Shown here in pieces: positions 36,092 to 44,463 of a stretch of DNA of 64,000 bases. The stretch lies in contig NZ_CP012070.1 of NCBI RefSeq assembly GCF_001189535.1, positions 2,852,001 through 2,916,000 of the forward strand, given 5' to 3'. The stretch comes from Arsenicicoccus sp. oral taxon 190. GTDB taxonomy: Bacteria; Actinomycetota; Actinomycetes; Actinomycetales; Dermatophilaceae. Positions within the stretch are counted from its first letter, which is position 1, and every line of letters starts with the position of its first letter. Under the pieces are notes generated by a model. The model was not told the DNA's origin. It saw nothing but the letters and a program-made list of their open reading frames with translations, and did not search any database. The position numbers and the translations under genes were made by a program.

Positions 36092-36847
36092 ATGCCGCTC
36101 GCCGTCGTCGCCGCTGCCGCCGTCGCCACCGTCGCCACGGGGGTGGCTCCCGCCGCTCCGGCCGCCGCCGCCGCGGACCCGGCGCCCGCCTCCTGGACGG
36201 TGCGCCCGGGTGACTCGACCTACACGATCGCCCGCCGCGCCGGCGTGACGGTCCAGGACGTCGTGGCCGCCAACCGCCTCCCGCAGGGCGGCCGGCTGAT
36301 CCACCCTGGTCAGCGCCTGGTCGTCCCGGTGCGCGCGGCCGCGGCAGTCGCCCCGCAGGCCACCCGCCAGGTCGATGCCCGGGCCCCCAAGCAGGCCCCG
36401 AAGCAGGCCCCGGCGCCGCGACCTGCCGCCCGGCCCGCCCCCGCGCGACCGCTTGCGACCGAGCAGCAGCAGGTCCGCGCGCTGATCGAGCAGGTGGCCG
36501 TCGAGCGGGGGGTGGACCCGCGCCTGGCGCTCGCGGTCGGGCTGCAGGAGTCCGGCTGGCGGCAGGGCGTCACCTCCCACGTCGGTGCCCGCGGGGTCAT
36601 GCAGGTCATGCCGGCCAACCAGCGCTGGGCCTCCCAGCTCGCAGGTCGCCCGCTCGACCTCGGCGACGCCCGCGACAACGTCACGGCGGGCGTGGTGATC
36701 CTCAAGCAGCTGCAGGCCACCGCCGGCGGCGAGGACGCCGCGATCGGCGGCTACTACCAGGGCCTGCCGTCGGTCACCGCGCGCGGGATGTATGCCGAGA
36801 CCCGCCGCTACGTCGCCTCCGTCAAGGCACACCGGGCGAGGATGTGA
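36092..36847 (+). CDS. Secreted LysM lytic transglycosylase
   Basis: The 251-residue protein starts with an Ala-rich export signal (about 1-28, probable cleavage near APAAAAA), then a LysM peptidoglycan-binding domain (about 34-80, WTVRPGDSTYTIARRAGV) and, after a Pro/Ala linker, an SLT-type transglycosylase domain (about 125-245) with the catalytic Glu in LAVGLQESGWRQG and the typical GARGVMQVMP. It should cleave glycan strands of the cell wall. The signal has few positive charges, so the true start could be slightly different; AAGGA precedes the ATG at 36092. The neighbouring PASTA kinase fits a cell-wall context. Confidence 0.8.
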   Translation: MPLAVVAAAAVATVATGVAPAAPAAAAADPAPASWTVRPGDSTYTIARRAGVTVQDVVAANRLPQGGRLIHPGQRLVVPVRAAAAVAPQATRQVDARAPKQAPKQAPAPRPAARPAPARPLATEQQQVRALIEQVAVERGVDPRLALAVGLQESGWRQGVTSHVGARGVMQVMPANQRWASQLAGRPLDLGDARDNVTAGVVILKQLQATAGGEDAAIGGYYQGLPSVTARGMYAETRRYVASVKAHRARM

Positions 36848-36868
36848 GGCCTGGGCGGGGCGCCCGCC

Positions 36869-36874
36869 TAGGAT
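36869..36874 (+). promoter_or_regulatory. -10 element for leaderless pknL
   Basis: TAGGAT ends six bases before the GTG at 36881, inside the 33-base gap after the transglycosylase gene. Confidence 0.6.
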
Positions 36875-36880
36875 CGCAGG

Positions 36881-38776
36881 GTGTCTCGTCCCACCGACCT
36901 CAGCATGCCCGGGCGGGTGCTCGACGGGCGCTACCGCCTGGTGCGGCACATCGCTGACGGGGGCATGGCCTCGGTGTGGGAGGCCGTGGACCAGCGGCTG
37001 GACCGCGAGGTCGCGGTCAAGATCCTGCGGCGGGGCCTGGCCGACGACGAGGCCTTCGCCTCCCGCTTCCAGCGCGAGGCGCGGTCGGCGGCACGGCTCA
37101 ACGACCCTCACGTCGTCGCGGTCTTCGACCAGGGCGTCGACGACGGGGACCGGTTCCTGGTCATGGAGCTCGTCCCGGGCCGCACCCTGCGCGAGGTCAT
37201 CCACGGCGAGGCGCCGCTGACGGCCCGCGCCGCGATCGACCTGGTCGTCCCGCTCGCCGACGCCCTCGGCGTCGCGCACCGGGCGGGCATCGTCCACCGC
37301 GACGTCAAGCCGGAGAACGTCATCATCCGCGAGGACGGCCGCGTCAAGGTCGCGGACTTCGGGCTGGCGCGGGCGGTGACCGCTCAGACGGTGACCGCGA
37401 CCGACGGGACCATCCTCGGCACGGTGTCCTACCTGTCCCCCGAGCAGGTGGAGCGCGGCATCGCCGACGCCCGCAGCGACGTCTACGCCGCCGGGCTCGT
37501 CCTCTACGAGCTGCTCACCGGCGAGAAGGCGGTCGAGGGCGAGTCCCCGATCCACGTCGCCTACCAGCACGTCCACGGGGCGGTGGGCCGCCCGAGCGAC
37601 CGGGTGCCGAGCGTGCCCGAGGCGCTGGACGAGGTGGTCCGCTGGGCGACCTCGCGCGACGCCGCCGACCGGCCCGCCGACGGTGCGGCGCTGGCCGAGC
37701 GGCTGCGCGGCATACGTCGCGAGCTGCCCCTCGACGAGCTCGACGCGCGCCCCCGCGCAGGCGACCGGGCCGTCACGGCCCCGACGGTGGCGCTGTCCCG
37801 CGACCAGGTGCCGGGCGGTCGCCGCGCCATCGCCACCCCCGTGCAGCCCCACCGCGCCACCGGCGCCACCGGCGTCACGACCGCCCCACGCCGACCGTGG
37901 CGCTGGCTCATCCCCCTGCTCGCACTGGTCCTGCTCGTGGGAGGCGGCGCGGCGTGGTGGTTCGGCGCCGGGCCCGGTGCGCCAGCGACCGTGCCGGCCG
38001 TGGTGGGCGTCCCGGTCGACGAGGCCCGCAGCCGGCTCGACGCCGCGCACCTGGACGCCGTCGTCGAGGAGGCCTTCGACGAGACGGTCCCGCGCGGCAC
38101 GGTGATCAAGGCCGCGCCGGGCGAGGGCGCGTCGCTGCACCGCACCGACGACGTCACGGTCTACGTCTCGCGCGGCCCCGAGCGCTACCCGGTCCCGCAG
38201 GTGGTCGGGCAGCCCGGAGCGGCCGCCCAGCAGGCCGTCAAGGACGCCCACCTCTCGCTCGGGCGCCTCACCGAGGCGTATGACGAGAAGGTGCCCGCCG
38301 GCTCGGTCGTGAGCGCGTCGCCGTCCCCCGGCAGCCCGTTGAAGCCGCTGGCCGCCGTGGACCTCGTCGTCAGCAAGGGCCGCCAGCCCCTGCCGGTCCC
38401 GGCCCTCGCCGGCAAGACCACCGACGACGCCCGCGCCGCCCTCACCGCCGTGGGTCTCACCTACGCCGAGGCGCCCCAGCGGGAGTACTCCACGACCGTC
38501 CCCGACGGGGCCGTGATCCGCCAGGACCCGGCGACCGGCACCCGCTTCAAGGGGGACACCGTCACGGTCACCGTCTCCAAGGGGCCCGAGCTGGTGGCGG
38601 TCCCGAGCGTCACGGGCAGCAGCAAGGCGGACGCACGCCGCGTCCTGGAGGCAGCCGGCTTCACCGTCAAGGTCTCCTCCCCGCTGGGCGAGGTCTTCGG
38701 GCTCGTCTCCCAGCAGCGGCCCGGCGGCGGCGGGAAGGCACCCAAGGGCAGCACCGTCACCATCGTGGTGGTCTAG
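36881..38776 (+). CDS. pknL: Serine/threonine protein kinase with four PASTA domains (PknL-like)
   Basis: The 631-residue membrane kinase has a cytoplasmic kinase domain (about 15-280: ATP-binding Lys47, catalytic HRDVKPEN with Asp141, DFG at 159-161), a disordered linker, one transmembrane helix (about 345-362) and four external PASTA repeats (about 370-631; each begins with a motif such as VPAVVGVPVDEAR or VPQVVGQPGAAA). PASTA domains bind muropeptides or lipid II, so the kinase should link cell-wall state to growth. The Rv2175c-type gene nearby encodes the probable substrate. The GTG start has TAGGAT six bases upstream. It is followed two bases later by the EamA transporter gene. Confidence 0.9.
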   Translation: MSRPTDLSMPGRVLDGRYRLVRHIADGGMASVWEAVDQRLDREVAVKILRRGLADDEAFASRFQREARSAARLNDPHVVAVFDQGVDDGDRFLVMELVPGRTLREVIHGEAPLTARAAIDLVVPLADALGVAHRAGIVHRDVKPENVIIREDGRVKVADFGLARAVTAQTVTATDGTILGTVSYLSPEQVERGIADARSDVYAAGLVLYELLTGEKAVEGESPIHVAYQHVHGAVGRPSDRVPSVPEALDEVVRWATSRDAADRPADGAALAERLRGIRRELPLDELDARPRAGDRAVTAPTVALSRDQVPGGRRAIATPVQPHRATGATGVTTAPRRPWRWLIPLLALVLLVGGGAAWWFGAGPGAPATVPAVVGVPVDEARSRLDAAHLDAVVEEAFDETVPRGTVIKAAPGEGASLHRTDDVTVYVSRGPERYPVPQVVGQPGAAAQQAVKDAHLSLGRLTEAYDEKVPAGSVVSASPSPGSPLKPLAAVDLVVSKGRQPLPVPALAGKTTDDARAALTAVGLTYAEAPQREYSTTVPDGAVIRQDPATGTRFKGDTVTVTVSKGPELVAVPSVTGSSKADARRVLEAAGFTVKVSSPLGEVFGLVSQQRPGGGGKAPKGSTVTIVVV

Positions 38777-38778
38777 CC

Positions 38779-39696
38779 GTGGACGCACCCTCGCGCGCGG
38801 GCACGGCCACCCTGGCGCTCGTCGGTGTCACGGCGGTGTGGGGATCGACCTTCTACCTCATCCACGACCTGCTCGACACGATGGACCCGCTGGACTTCCT
38901 CGCGGTGCGCTTCACCATCGCCGCGGTCTGCCTGCTGCTGGTCTTCGGCCGCAGCCTGCGGCGGCTGGACCGGCGCGCCTGGGTGGCCGGCCTCGTCCTC
39001 GGCGTCGTCTACGCCCTCGCGCAGGTGCTGCAGACGGTAGGCCTCGCCCACACCTCGGCGTCCCGCTCCGGCTTCATCACCGGGCTCTACGTCGTCCTGA
39101 CGCCGCTGCTGGCGGCCGTCGTGCTGCGGGACCGCGTCGGGCGGGCCACCTGGGTCGCCGCGGTGCTGTCCGTCGGCGGCCTCGGGGTGCTCTCCCTCGG
39201 GCCCGACGGGCTCGCGATCGGGCTCGGCGAGCTGCTGACGCTGCTGTGCGCCGGGGTCTACGCCGTCCACATCCTGGGGGTGGGCCGCTACACCCGGGCC
39301 GAGCTGGCGACGGCCCTCGCCACCGTGCAGATGATCGCCCTGGCGGTCGGCTGCAGCGCCGCCGCCGCCCTCGACGGGGTCCGGTTGCCGCCGACGCCCG
39401 GAGCCTGGGGCGCGGTCCTCTACATGGCGATCGTCGCGGGGGCCGGTGCGCTGTGGGCGCAGACCTGGGCTCAGGCCCACCTGTCCGCCACGCGCGCCGC
39501 CATCGTGATGACCCTCGAGCCGGTCTTCGCGGCGGGCTTCGCGGTGCTGCTCGGCGGGGAGTCCCTCACGGGCCGGATGCTCCTCGGCGGCGGGCTGATC
39601 CTGGCCGCGATGTACCTCGTCGAGCTGGCCGGACGGCGGGGCCGTGGCGCCGACGACGACGCGCCGCCCCTCGAGGCGCTGCACCACGAGCCCTGA
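38779..39696 (+). CDS. EamA/DMT-family transporter
   Basis: The 305-residue membrane protein has ten hydrophobic segments in two EamA repeats, with VTAVWGSTFYLIHDLL in the first helix and TLEPVFAAGFAVLLGGESL in the second repeat. Members export amino acids, nucleotides or other metabolites; the substrate is unknown. The GTG start lies two bases after the kinase stop without its own ribosome site, so translation probably depends on the kinase gene. Confidence 0.8.
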   Translation: MDAPSRAGTATLALVGVTAVWGSTFYLIHDLLDTMDPLDFLAVRFTIAAVCLLLVFGRSLRRLDRRAWVAGLVLGVVYALAQVLQTVGLAHTSASRSGFITGLYVVLTPLLAAVVLRDRVGRATWVAAVLSVGGLGVLSLGPDGLAIGLGELLTLLCAGVYAVHILGVGRYTRAELATALATVQMIALAVGCSAAAALDGVRLPPTPGAWGAVLYMAIVAGAGALWAQTWAQAHLSATRAAIVMTLEPVFAAGFAVLLGGESLTGRMLLGGGLILAAMYLVELAGRRGRGADDDAPPLEALHHEP

Positions 39697-39719
39697 CCGC
39701 CGCCGAGCCGCAGCCCCGC

Positions 39720-39736
39720 ACCGGCATACGGCCGGT
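39720..39736. terminator. Short hairpin between convergent genes
   Basis: ACCGGC (39720-39725) pairs with GCCGGT (39731-39736) around the loop ATACG, which places the GGCATAC heptamer at the hairpin tip. It fills most of the 39-base gap between the EamA and oxidoreductase stops. Confidence 0.5.
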
Positions 39737-40314
39737 CACTGGTAGGCGTAGCGCTCCTGGCGCCAGACGTCCGCGACCAGGTGGTAGCCGCGCTGCTCCC
39801 AGAAGCCCCGCACCGGGGCGGGGACGTAGGCGATCTCCCGCACCCACTTGGGGCCCTTGAAGCCGTAGAGGTGCGGCAGCACCAACCGCACCGGGCCACC
39901 GCGCTCCGCGGACAGCGGCTCACCCTGGCGGTGCGTCGCCAGCAGCGACCGCGGCGACAGCAGGTCGGCGAGCCCCACCGAGGAGCTGTAGCCGTACTCC
40001 GCCGAGACCAGCGTGTGCTCGATCCCCGACCGCGGCGGTGCCAGCTCGACGACGTCGCGGACCAGCACGCCCGTCCACTCGACGTCCTGCTGGGTCAGCT
40101 TGGACACGCAGTGCTGGTCGGCGAGCAAGGTCACCTGCGGCAGCTCCTGCAGGTCCTCCCACGTGACCACGCGGGCCTCGCCCTCGGTCTCACCCGCCAA
40201 GGTCAGCGTCCACGTGTGCCGGTCCAGGGTCGGCACCCGGCCGTAGTGCTGCACCGGCATGTCGGGCACGAGCCGCTGCCCCGGGGGGACGGTGCGGGAC
40301 TCCTGGCGCGGCAT
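39736..40314 (-). CDS. Molybdopterin-dependent sulfite-oxidase-fold protein
   Basis: The 192-residue protein has the sulfite oxidase/MsrP molybdopterin-binding fold: LTLAGETEG, TWEDLQELPQVTLLADQHCVSK with the molybdenum-ligand Cys69, WTGVLVRDVVELAPP, and LYGFKGPKWVREIAY near the end. It is shorter than MsrP and has no export signal, so it is probably cytoplasmic. The substrate is unknown; peptide methionine sulfoxide or another oxyanion is possible. The ATG at 40314 has no clear ribosome site. Confidence 0.8.
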   Translation of the reverse strand: MPRQESRTVPPGQRLVPDMPVQHYGRVPTLDRHTWTLTLAGETEGEARVVTWEDLQELPQVTLLADQHCVSKLTQQDVEWTGVLVRDVVELAPPRSGIEHTLVSAEYGYSSSVGLADLLSPRSLLATHRQGEPLSAERGGPVRLVLPHLYGFKGPKWVREIAYVPAPVRGFWEQRGYHLVADVWRQERYAYQ

Positions 40315-40348
40315 GGGGGAACTCTCTCACACGGCTCCCGACCGTCGG

Positions 40349-41704
40349 TCAGGAGCGTTCGGCGAGCATCTCGGCGACGAGGAAGGCGAGCTCCAGGCTC
40401 TGCTGGTGGTTGAGCCGCGGGTCGCACACCGTCTCGTAGCGCGAGGCGAGGTCGGTCTCGTGGATGCGCGAGGAGCCGCCGGTGCACTCGGTGACGTCGT
40501 TGCCGGTGAGCTCGACGTGGATGCCGCCGGGGACGGTGCCGAGGTCGTGGTGCACCGCGAAGAAGCCCCGCACCTCCTCCACCACGTCGTCGAAGTCGCG
40601 GGTCTTGTAGCCACCGCTGCTCGTGTGGGTGTTGCCGTGCATCGGGTCGCTCACCCAGGTCACGACGACCCCCTCGGAGCGCACCCGCTCCACGATCGGC
40701 GGCAACGCCTCGCGGATCGTGCCGGCGCCCATGCGCGTGATGAAGGTCAGCCGGCCCGGCCGGCGCTGCGGGTCGACGCGGTCCACCAGGCGCATCACCT
40801 CGTCACCGGTCACCGACGGCCCCAGCTTGACGCCCACGGGGTTGCGGATCGTCGCGACGAAGTCCAGGTGCGCGCCGTCGAGCTGGCGGGTGCGCTCGCC
40901 CACCCACACCATGTGACCGCTCGTGTCGTAGGCCGCGCCGGTGCGGTGGTCGATGCGGGTCAGGGCGCGCTCGTACTCCAGCAGCAGCGCTTCGTGGCTC
41001 GCGTAGAACTCCACGGCCCGCATCGCGTCGAAGTCGGCGCCGCACGCCAGCATGAAGCGCATCGCCTTGTCGATGTCGCGGGCCATCGACTCGTAGCGGG
41101 AGTACTCGGCGTTGGCGGAGAAGCCGCGGTTCCACGCGTGCACGTGCCGCAGGTCGGCGAACCCACCCGTGGTGAACGCCCGGACCAGGTTGAGGGTCGC
41201 CGCGCTGGCGTGGTAGCCGCGGACCATGCGGTGCGGGTCGGGCCGGCGCGCCTCCTCGGTGAAGTCGAAGTCGTTGACCATGTCGCCGCGGTAGGCCGGC
41301 AGCGTCACGTCCCCGCGGGTCTCGACGTCCGACGACCGCGGCTTGGTGTACTGCCCCGCCATACGACCGATCTTGACGACCGGGACGCTGGCGCCGTAGG
41401 TGAGGACCGCGGCCATCTGCAGCAGCGTCTTGACCCGGTCGCGGATGTTGTCGGCGGTCGCGTAGGCGAAGGTCTCCGCGCAGTCGCCGCCCTGCAGCAC
41501 GAAGGCGTCCCCGCGCCCGGCCGCGGCCAGCCGGTCGGTGAGCTGGTCGCACTCGCCGGCGAAGACCAGCGGCGGCATCGAGCGCAGCGTCGCCACCGCC
41601 TCCTCGATCCCCGAGCCCGCCGGCCACGTCGGCTGCTGCGCGGCAGGCAGGTCGCGCCAGGCGTCGAGGGCGGTGAGGAGCTCGGGTGCGGGGTCGGTAC
41701 TCAC
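40349..41704 (-). CDS. aroG: Class II DAHP synthase (shikimate pathway entry)
   Basis: The 451-residue enzyme condenses phosphoenolpyruvate with erythrose 4-phosphate, the first step towards aromatic amino acids. Class II motifs include FVLQGGDCAETFA, VVKIGRMAGQYTKPRS, WVGERTRQLDGAH, GVKLGPSVTGDEV and TWVSDPMHGNTH. The metal-binding Cys is in GGDCAE. The start is GTG at 41704, with TAGGCT seven bases upstream, a leaderless layout. The gene corresponds to Rv2178c of Mycobacterium tuberculosis by position. Confidence 0.9.
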   Translation of the reverse strand: MSTDPAPELLTALDAWRDLPAAQQPTWPAGSGIEEAVATLRSMPPLVFAGECDQLTDRLAAAGRGDAFVLQGGDCAETFAYATADNIRDRVKTLLQMAAVLTYGASVPVVKIGRMAGQYTKPRSSDVETRGDVTLPAYRGDMVNDFDFTEEARRPDPHRMVRGYHASAATLNLVRAFTTGGFADLRHVHAWNRGFSANAEYSRYESMARDIDKAMRFMLACGADFDAMRAVEFYASHEALLLEYERALTRIDHRTGAAYDTSGHMVWVGERTRQLDGAHLDFVATIRNPVGVKLGPSVTGDEVMRLVDRVDPQRRPGRLTFITRMGAGTIREALPPIVERVRSEGVVVTWVSDPMHGNTHTSSGGYKTRDFDDVVEEVRGFFAVHHDLGTVPGGIHVELTGNDVTECTGGSSRIHETDLASRYETVCDPRLNHQQSLELAFLVAEMLAERS

Positions 41705-41711
41705 GCCCGCC

Positions 41712-41717
41712 AGCCTA
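41712..41717 (-). promoter_or_regulatory. -10 element for leaderless aroG
   Basis: TAGGCT on the minus strand, seven bases before the GTG at 41704. Confidence 0.6.
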
Positions 41718-41818
41718 GGGCGCTCCCCGCAGCGGCACGTGCACGTCCACATCACGAGCGGGACGAGCCCGTATGCCGCGCCCGCCGTTGCACCGAGCCA
41801 CGGTCCCGGGCGAGCGGC

Positions 41819-41824
41819 TAGGGT
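41819..41824 (+). promoter_or_regulatory. -10 element for leaderless DUF1028 gene
   Basis: TAGGGT ends six bases before the ATG at 41831. Confidence 0.6.
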
Positions 41825-41830
41825 CGAGCC

Positions 41831-42688
41831 ATGACCTTCTCGATCGTGGCCAACGTCGGCGAGGCCTATGGGGTCGCCGTCGCGAGCAAGTTCCTCGCCG
41901 CCACCGGCACCGTCGCCATGGTGCGTCCCGGGGTCGGGGCCGTCGCCAGCCAGGCCCTCGCCAACGTGGGCTACCGCGTGGCCGCGCTGGACCGACTCTC
42001 CGAGGGGCACTCGGCCGAGGAGGCGCTGCAGCGCATCACCGCCGAGGACCACGAGGCCGCGACCCGGCAGGTCGGCATCGTGGGGCGCGACAGCCAGGTC
42101 ACCTACACCGGCGACGCGTGCTTCCCGTGGTGCGGGGGCGTGGCGGGCCGGGACTCCACCGGGGGGTATGCCATCCAGGGCAACATCCTGGCCGGGGAGG
42201 ACGTCGTCCTGGAGATGCAGCGGGCCTGGCTCGAGGGCTCCCACCTGCCCTTCGTGGACCGGCTCGTGGAGGCGCTCGCGGCGGGCGACCGGGCCGGCGG
42301 CGACCGCCGCGGCCACCAGAGCGCCGGCATCTACGCCACGGCCCCGGGCGCCGGCTACGACCACAACGGCGTGCTCGCCGACCTGCGCGTCGACGACCAC
42401 CAGCACCCGGTGCAGGAGCTGCAGCGGCTGGTGGTGCTCAACGAGCTGCACTTCGGGCGGCCGACCAAGGTGCTGCCGCTGGAGGGCCCGCTGCTGGAGG
42501 ACGTCCGGGGGCGGCTGGAGCGGCTCGGCTTCGCCGGCGACGTGAGCGCCGCCCTGCCCGCCTGGGCCGGCCTGGAGAACCTCGAGATGCGGCTCGTCCC
42601 GGACGGCATCGACGCGCGGGTGCTGCAGGTGCTGCGCGAGCAGACGATCCCGCCGGAGCAGACCAGCGAGCGGTTCCCGACCTTCTGA
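41831..42688 (+). CDS. DUF1028 family (Ntn-hydrolase-like) protein
   Basis: The 285-residue protein begins MTFSIVANVGEAYGVAVASK, the usual start of DUF1028 proteins, whose fold resembles N-terminal nucleophile hydrolases; Thr2 would be the nucleophile after removal of Met1. GYAIQGNILAGEDVV and a C-terminal region with LNELHFGRP are also family features. The substrate is unknown. TAGGGT six bases before the ATG suggests a leaderless message. The gene is divergent from aroG. Confidence 0.8.
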   Translation: MTFSIVANVGEAYGVAVASKFLAATGTVAMVRPGVGAVASQALANVGYRVAALDRLSEGHSAEEALQRITAEDHEAATRQVGIVGRDSQVTYTGDACFPWCGGVAGRDSTGGYAIQGNILAGEDVVLEMQRAWLEGSHLPFVDRLVEALAAGDRAGGDRRGHQSAGIYATAPGAGYDHNGVLADLRVDDHQHPVQELQRLVVLNELHFGRPTKVLPLEGPLLEDVRGRLERLGFAGDVSAALPAWAGLENLEMRLVPDGIDARVLQVLREQTIPPEQTSERFPTF

Positions 42689-42700
42689 CGGGCCTGACCC

Positions 42701-42727
42701 CACTGGCCTCACTGGCCTCGTCGGCCT
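42701..42727. repeat. Three 9-base tandem repeats in a convergent spacer
   Basis: CACTGGCCT occurs at 42701-42709 and 42710-42718, with CGTCGGCCT at 42719-42727. Further GGCCT-type words continue to about 42750. Confidence 0.75.
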
Positions 42728-42762
42728 GACCGGTCGGGCCTTGGCCTGAACGGTCTGGTCGC

Positions 42763-43337
42763 TCAGCGGTCGCCGAGGCCCTTGTCCAGGGCGAATCGCA
42801 CCAGCTGGACCCGGTTGTGCAGCTGCAGCTTGGTGAGGGTGTTCTGGACGTGGTTCTGGACGGTGCGGTGGCTGATCGTCAGCTCGGCGGCGATGTCCTT
42901 GGAGGACAAGCCCGTCGCGACCAGGCGCAGCACCTCGACCTCCCGGGCCGTCAGCTCCGGCACCGGGTCGTCGACGCGGGCGTCGGCGCCGGAGGCGAGC
43001 CGGCGGTACTCCCCCAGCACCAGCCCCGCCAGGCCCGGCGTGAAGCTCGTGCGCCCCTCGGCCGTGGCCGCGACCGCCGCCAGGAAGTCGGCGCGACCGG
43101 TCGACTTGAGCAGGTATCCCGTCGCCCCGGCCGTCATGGCGTCGAGCACGTCCTGCTCCTCGCCGCTCGCGGTGAGGATCAGCACCCGCGTGGGCAGTCC
43201 CTCGTCCGCGAGGCGGGTGCACACCTCCTGACCGGTCAGGCCGGGCATCTTGAGGTCCAGCACCAGCACGTCGGGCCGGGTGGCCAGGCACCGCCGCACC
43301 GCACCGGTGCCGTCGGCGGCGGTGCCCACCACGTCGT
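42763..43337 (-). pseudogene. LuxR-type response regulator lacking the start of its receiver domain
   Basis: The recognisable part runs from VVGTAADGTGAVRR to a C-terminal LuxR helix-turn-helix (ELTAREVEVLRLVATGLSSK, ISHRTVQNHVQNTL). The phosphoacceptor region VLVLDLKMPGL and the conserved Lys in GYLLKST are present. The first 30 or so residues of a receiver, including the acidic pair that holds magnesium, are missing: upstream in this frame the sequence is out-of-frame kinase coding sequence. The upstream kinase loses its own end at the same point, so I infer a deletion joining the two genes near 43328-43337. A truncated product from the internal GTG near 43333 is possible. An assembly error cannot be ruled out. 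Confidence 0.65.
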
Positions 43338-44459
43338 CCCGCGTCCGGGGCCGCCGCGGTAGGTCACCGCACCCCCGAGGTCCGCGATCCGACCGCGCAC
43401 CGAGCTGGCCACCCCGAGCCTGCCCTGCGCCGCGGCCTCCTGCAACCGCCCCGGGGCGATGCCGCAGCCGTCGTCGCGCACCGTGACCTCGACCCTGCCG
43501 CCGAGGTCCTCGAGCAGCACCCACGCCCGGGCCGACGGGCCCGCGTGCAGGCGGACGTTGTCCAGGCAGGCCCGCACCGCCGCGACCAGCTCACGTCCCC
43601 GAGCCTCCGGCACCACCACGCCGCTCGCCGGCAGCGCCACCTCCACGCCGGGCCCGGCCAGCGAGGCCAGCGCCGGGCGCAGGTCCAGGTCCAGACCGAC
43701 CCGCGCCCCCTGCGTCGCCCCGGGAGCCGCCCCGGCCCCCGGCTCCAGCTGCGGCAGCGTCGTCACGAGCCGCCGCAGCGCCCGCTCGGACTCCGCCGCG
43801 AGGCCTCCCAGCTCCGCGGCCTCCCCGCCGAGCTGGGCGCCCCGACGGTGGATGTAGGACAGGGTCTGCAGCACCCCGTCGTGCACCACCCGGGCGAGCC
43901 GCTCGCGCTCGGCCGCCCGCGCCCGCACCCGCATCGCCTCCGCCAGCGCGGCCTGGCTGCGGCGCCCCAGGTCGGTGCAGATGCCGAGGCAGGCCGCGGC
44001 CAGCACCAGCAGCAGGCTGTTGTAGATCGTGGCGCCGGTCGGACGCACCACCTCCACGAGGTTGGCGACGGTGACGGCGGCAGCCGCGAGGACACCACCG
44101 CGCAGCCCGCGGACCACGGCGGCCGCGGCGACGGGGGCGGCGGCATACATCGCGGGGATGGTGGTGGCGCCGGCCTCGATGTCGCCGGCGGGGTGGACCA
44201 GCCGCGTGATCAGGATCGCGGCGCACACCAGCCCGACCTCGACCACGACGACGCGCACGGAGCGGGCCCGCCGGGCCACGGCGGCGACCGCCCACGCGGC
44301 CAGCGCCAGCAGCGTCAGCCAGGCGAGCCAGGGCCGGGTCATCCCGCCCTGGTGCAGCCACACCATCACCGCCGCGTAGACCAGGGCCAGGACCCGGAAG
44401 ACCTCCACGGCCCGCCACAGGCCGAGCTCGATGCCGCTGACGGAGGTGGCGCCCGGCAC
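43236..44459 (-). CDS. MacS-like sensor histidine kinase with altered C-terminus
   Basis: The 407-residue protein has about five to six transmembrane segments (20-160), a HisKA_3 dimerisation motif RLARVVHDGVLQTL with His193, and a HATPase domain (about 290-375, VRDDGCGIAPGRL and GRIADLGGAVTYRGGPGRG). After GRGTTW, near residue 375, the normal few closing residues are replaced by about 30 residues rich in Trp, Pro and Cys that are the regulator gene read in the wrong frame. The ATPase core looks whole, so the kinase may still work. The GTG start at 44459 lies four bases after the acyltransferase stop. Confidence 0.7.
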   Translation of the reverse strand: MPGATSVSGIELGLWRAVEVFRVLALVYAAVMVWLHQGGMTRPWLAWLTLLALAAWAVAAVARRARSVRVVVVEVGLVCAAILITRLVHPAGDIEAGATTIPAMYAAAPVAAAAVVRGLRGGVLAAAAVTVANLVEVVRPTGATIYNSLLLVLAAACLGICTDLGRRSQAALAEAMRVRARAAERERLARVVHDGVLQTLSYIHRRGAQLGGEAAELGGLAAESERALRRLVTTLPQLEPGAGAAPGATQGARVGLDLDLRPALASLAGPGVEVALPASGVVVPEARGRELVAAVRACLDNVRLHAGPSARAWVLLEDLGGRVEVTVRDDGCGIAPGRLQEAAAQGRLGVASSVRGRIADLGGAVTYRGGPGRGTTWWAPPPTAPVRCGGAWPPGPTCWCWTSRCPA

Positions 44460-44463
44460 GACG

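Noticed and set aside
36092..36847. Resuscitation-promoting factor as an identity for the LysM protein
   Set aside because: The catalytic segment is of the SLT type (LQESGWRQG, GARGVMQVMP), not the short Rpf domain.
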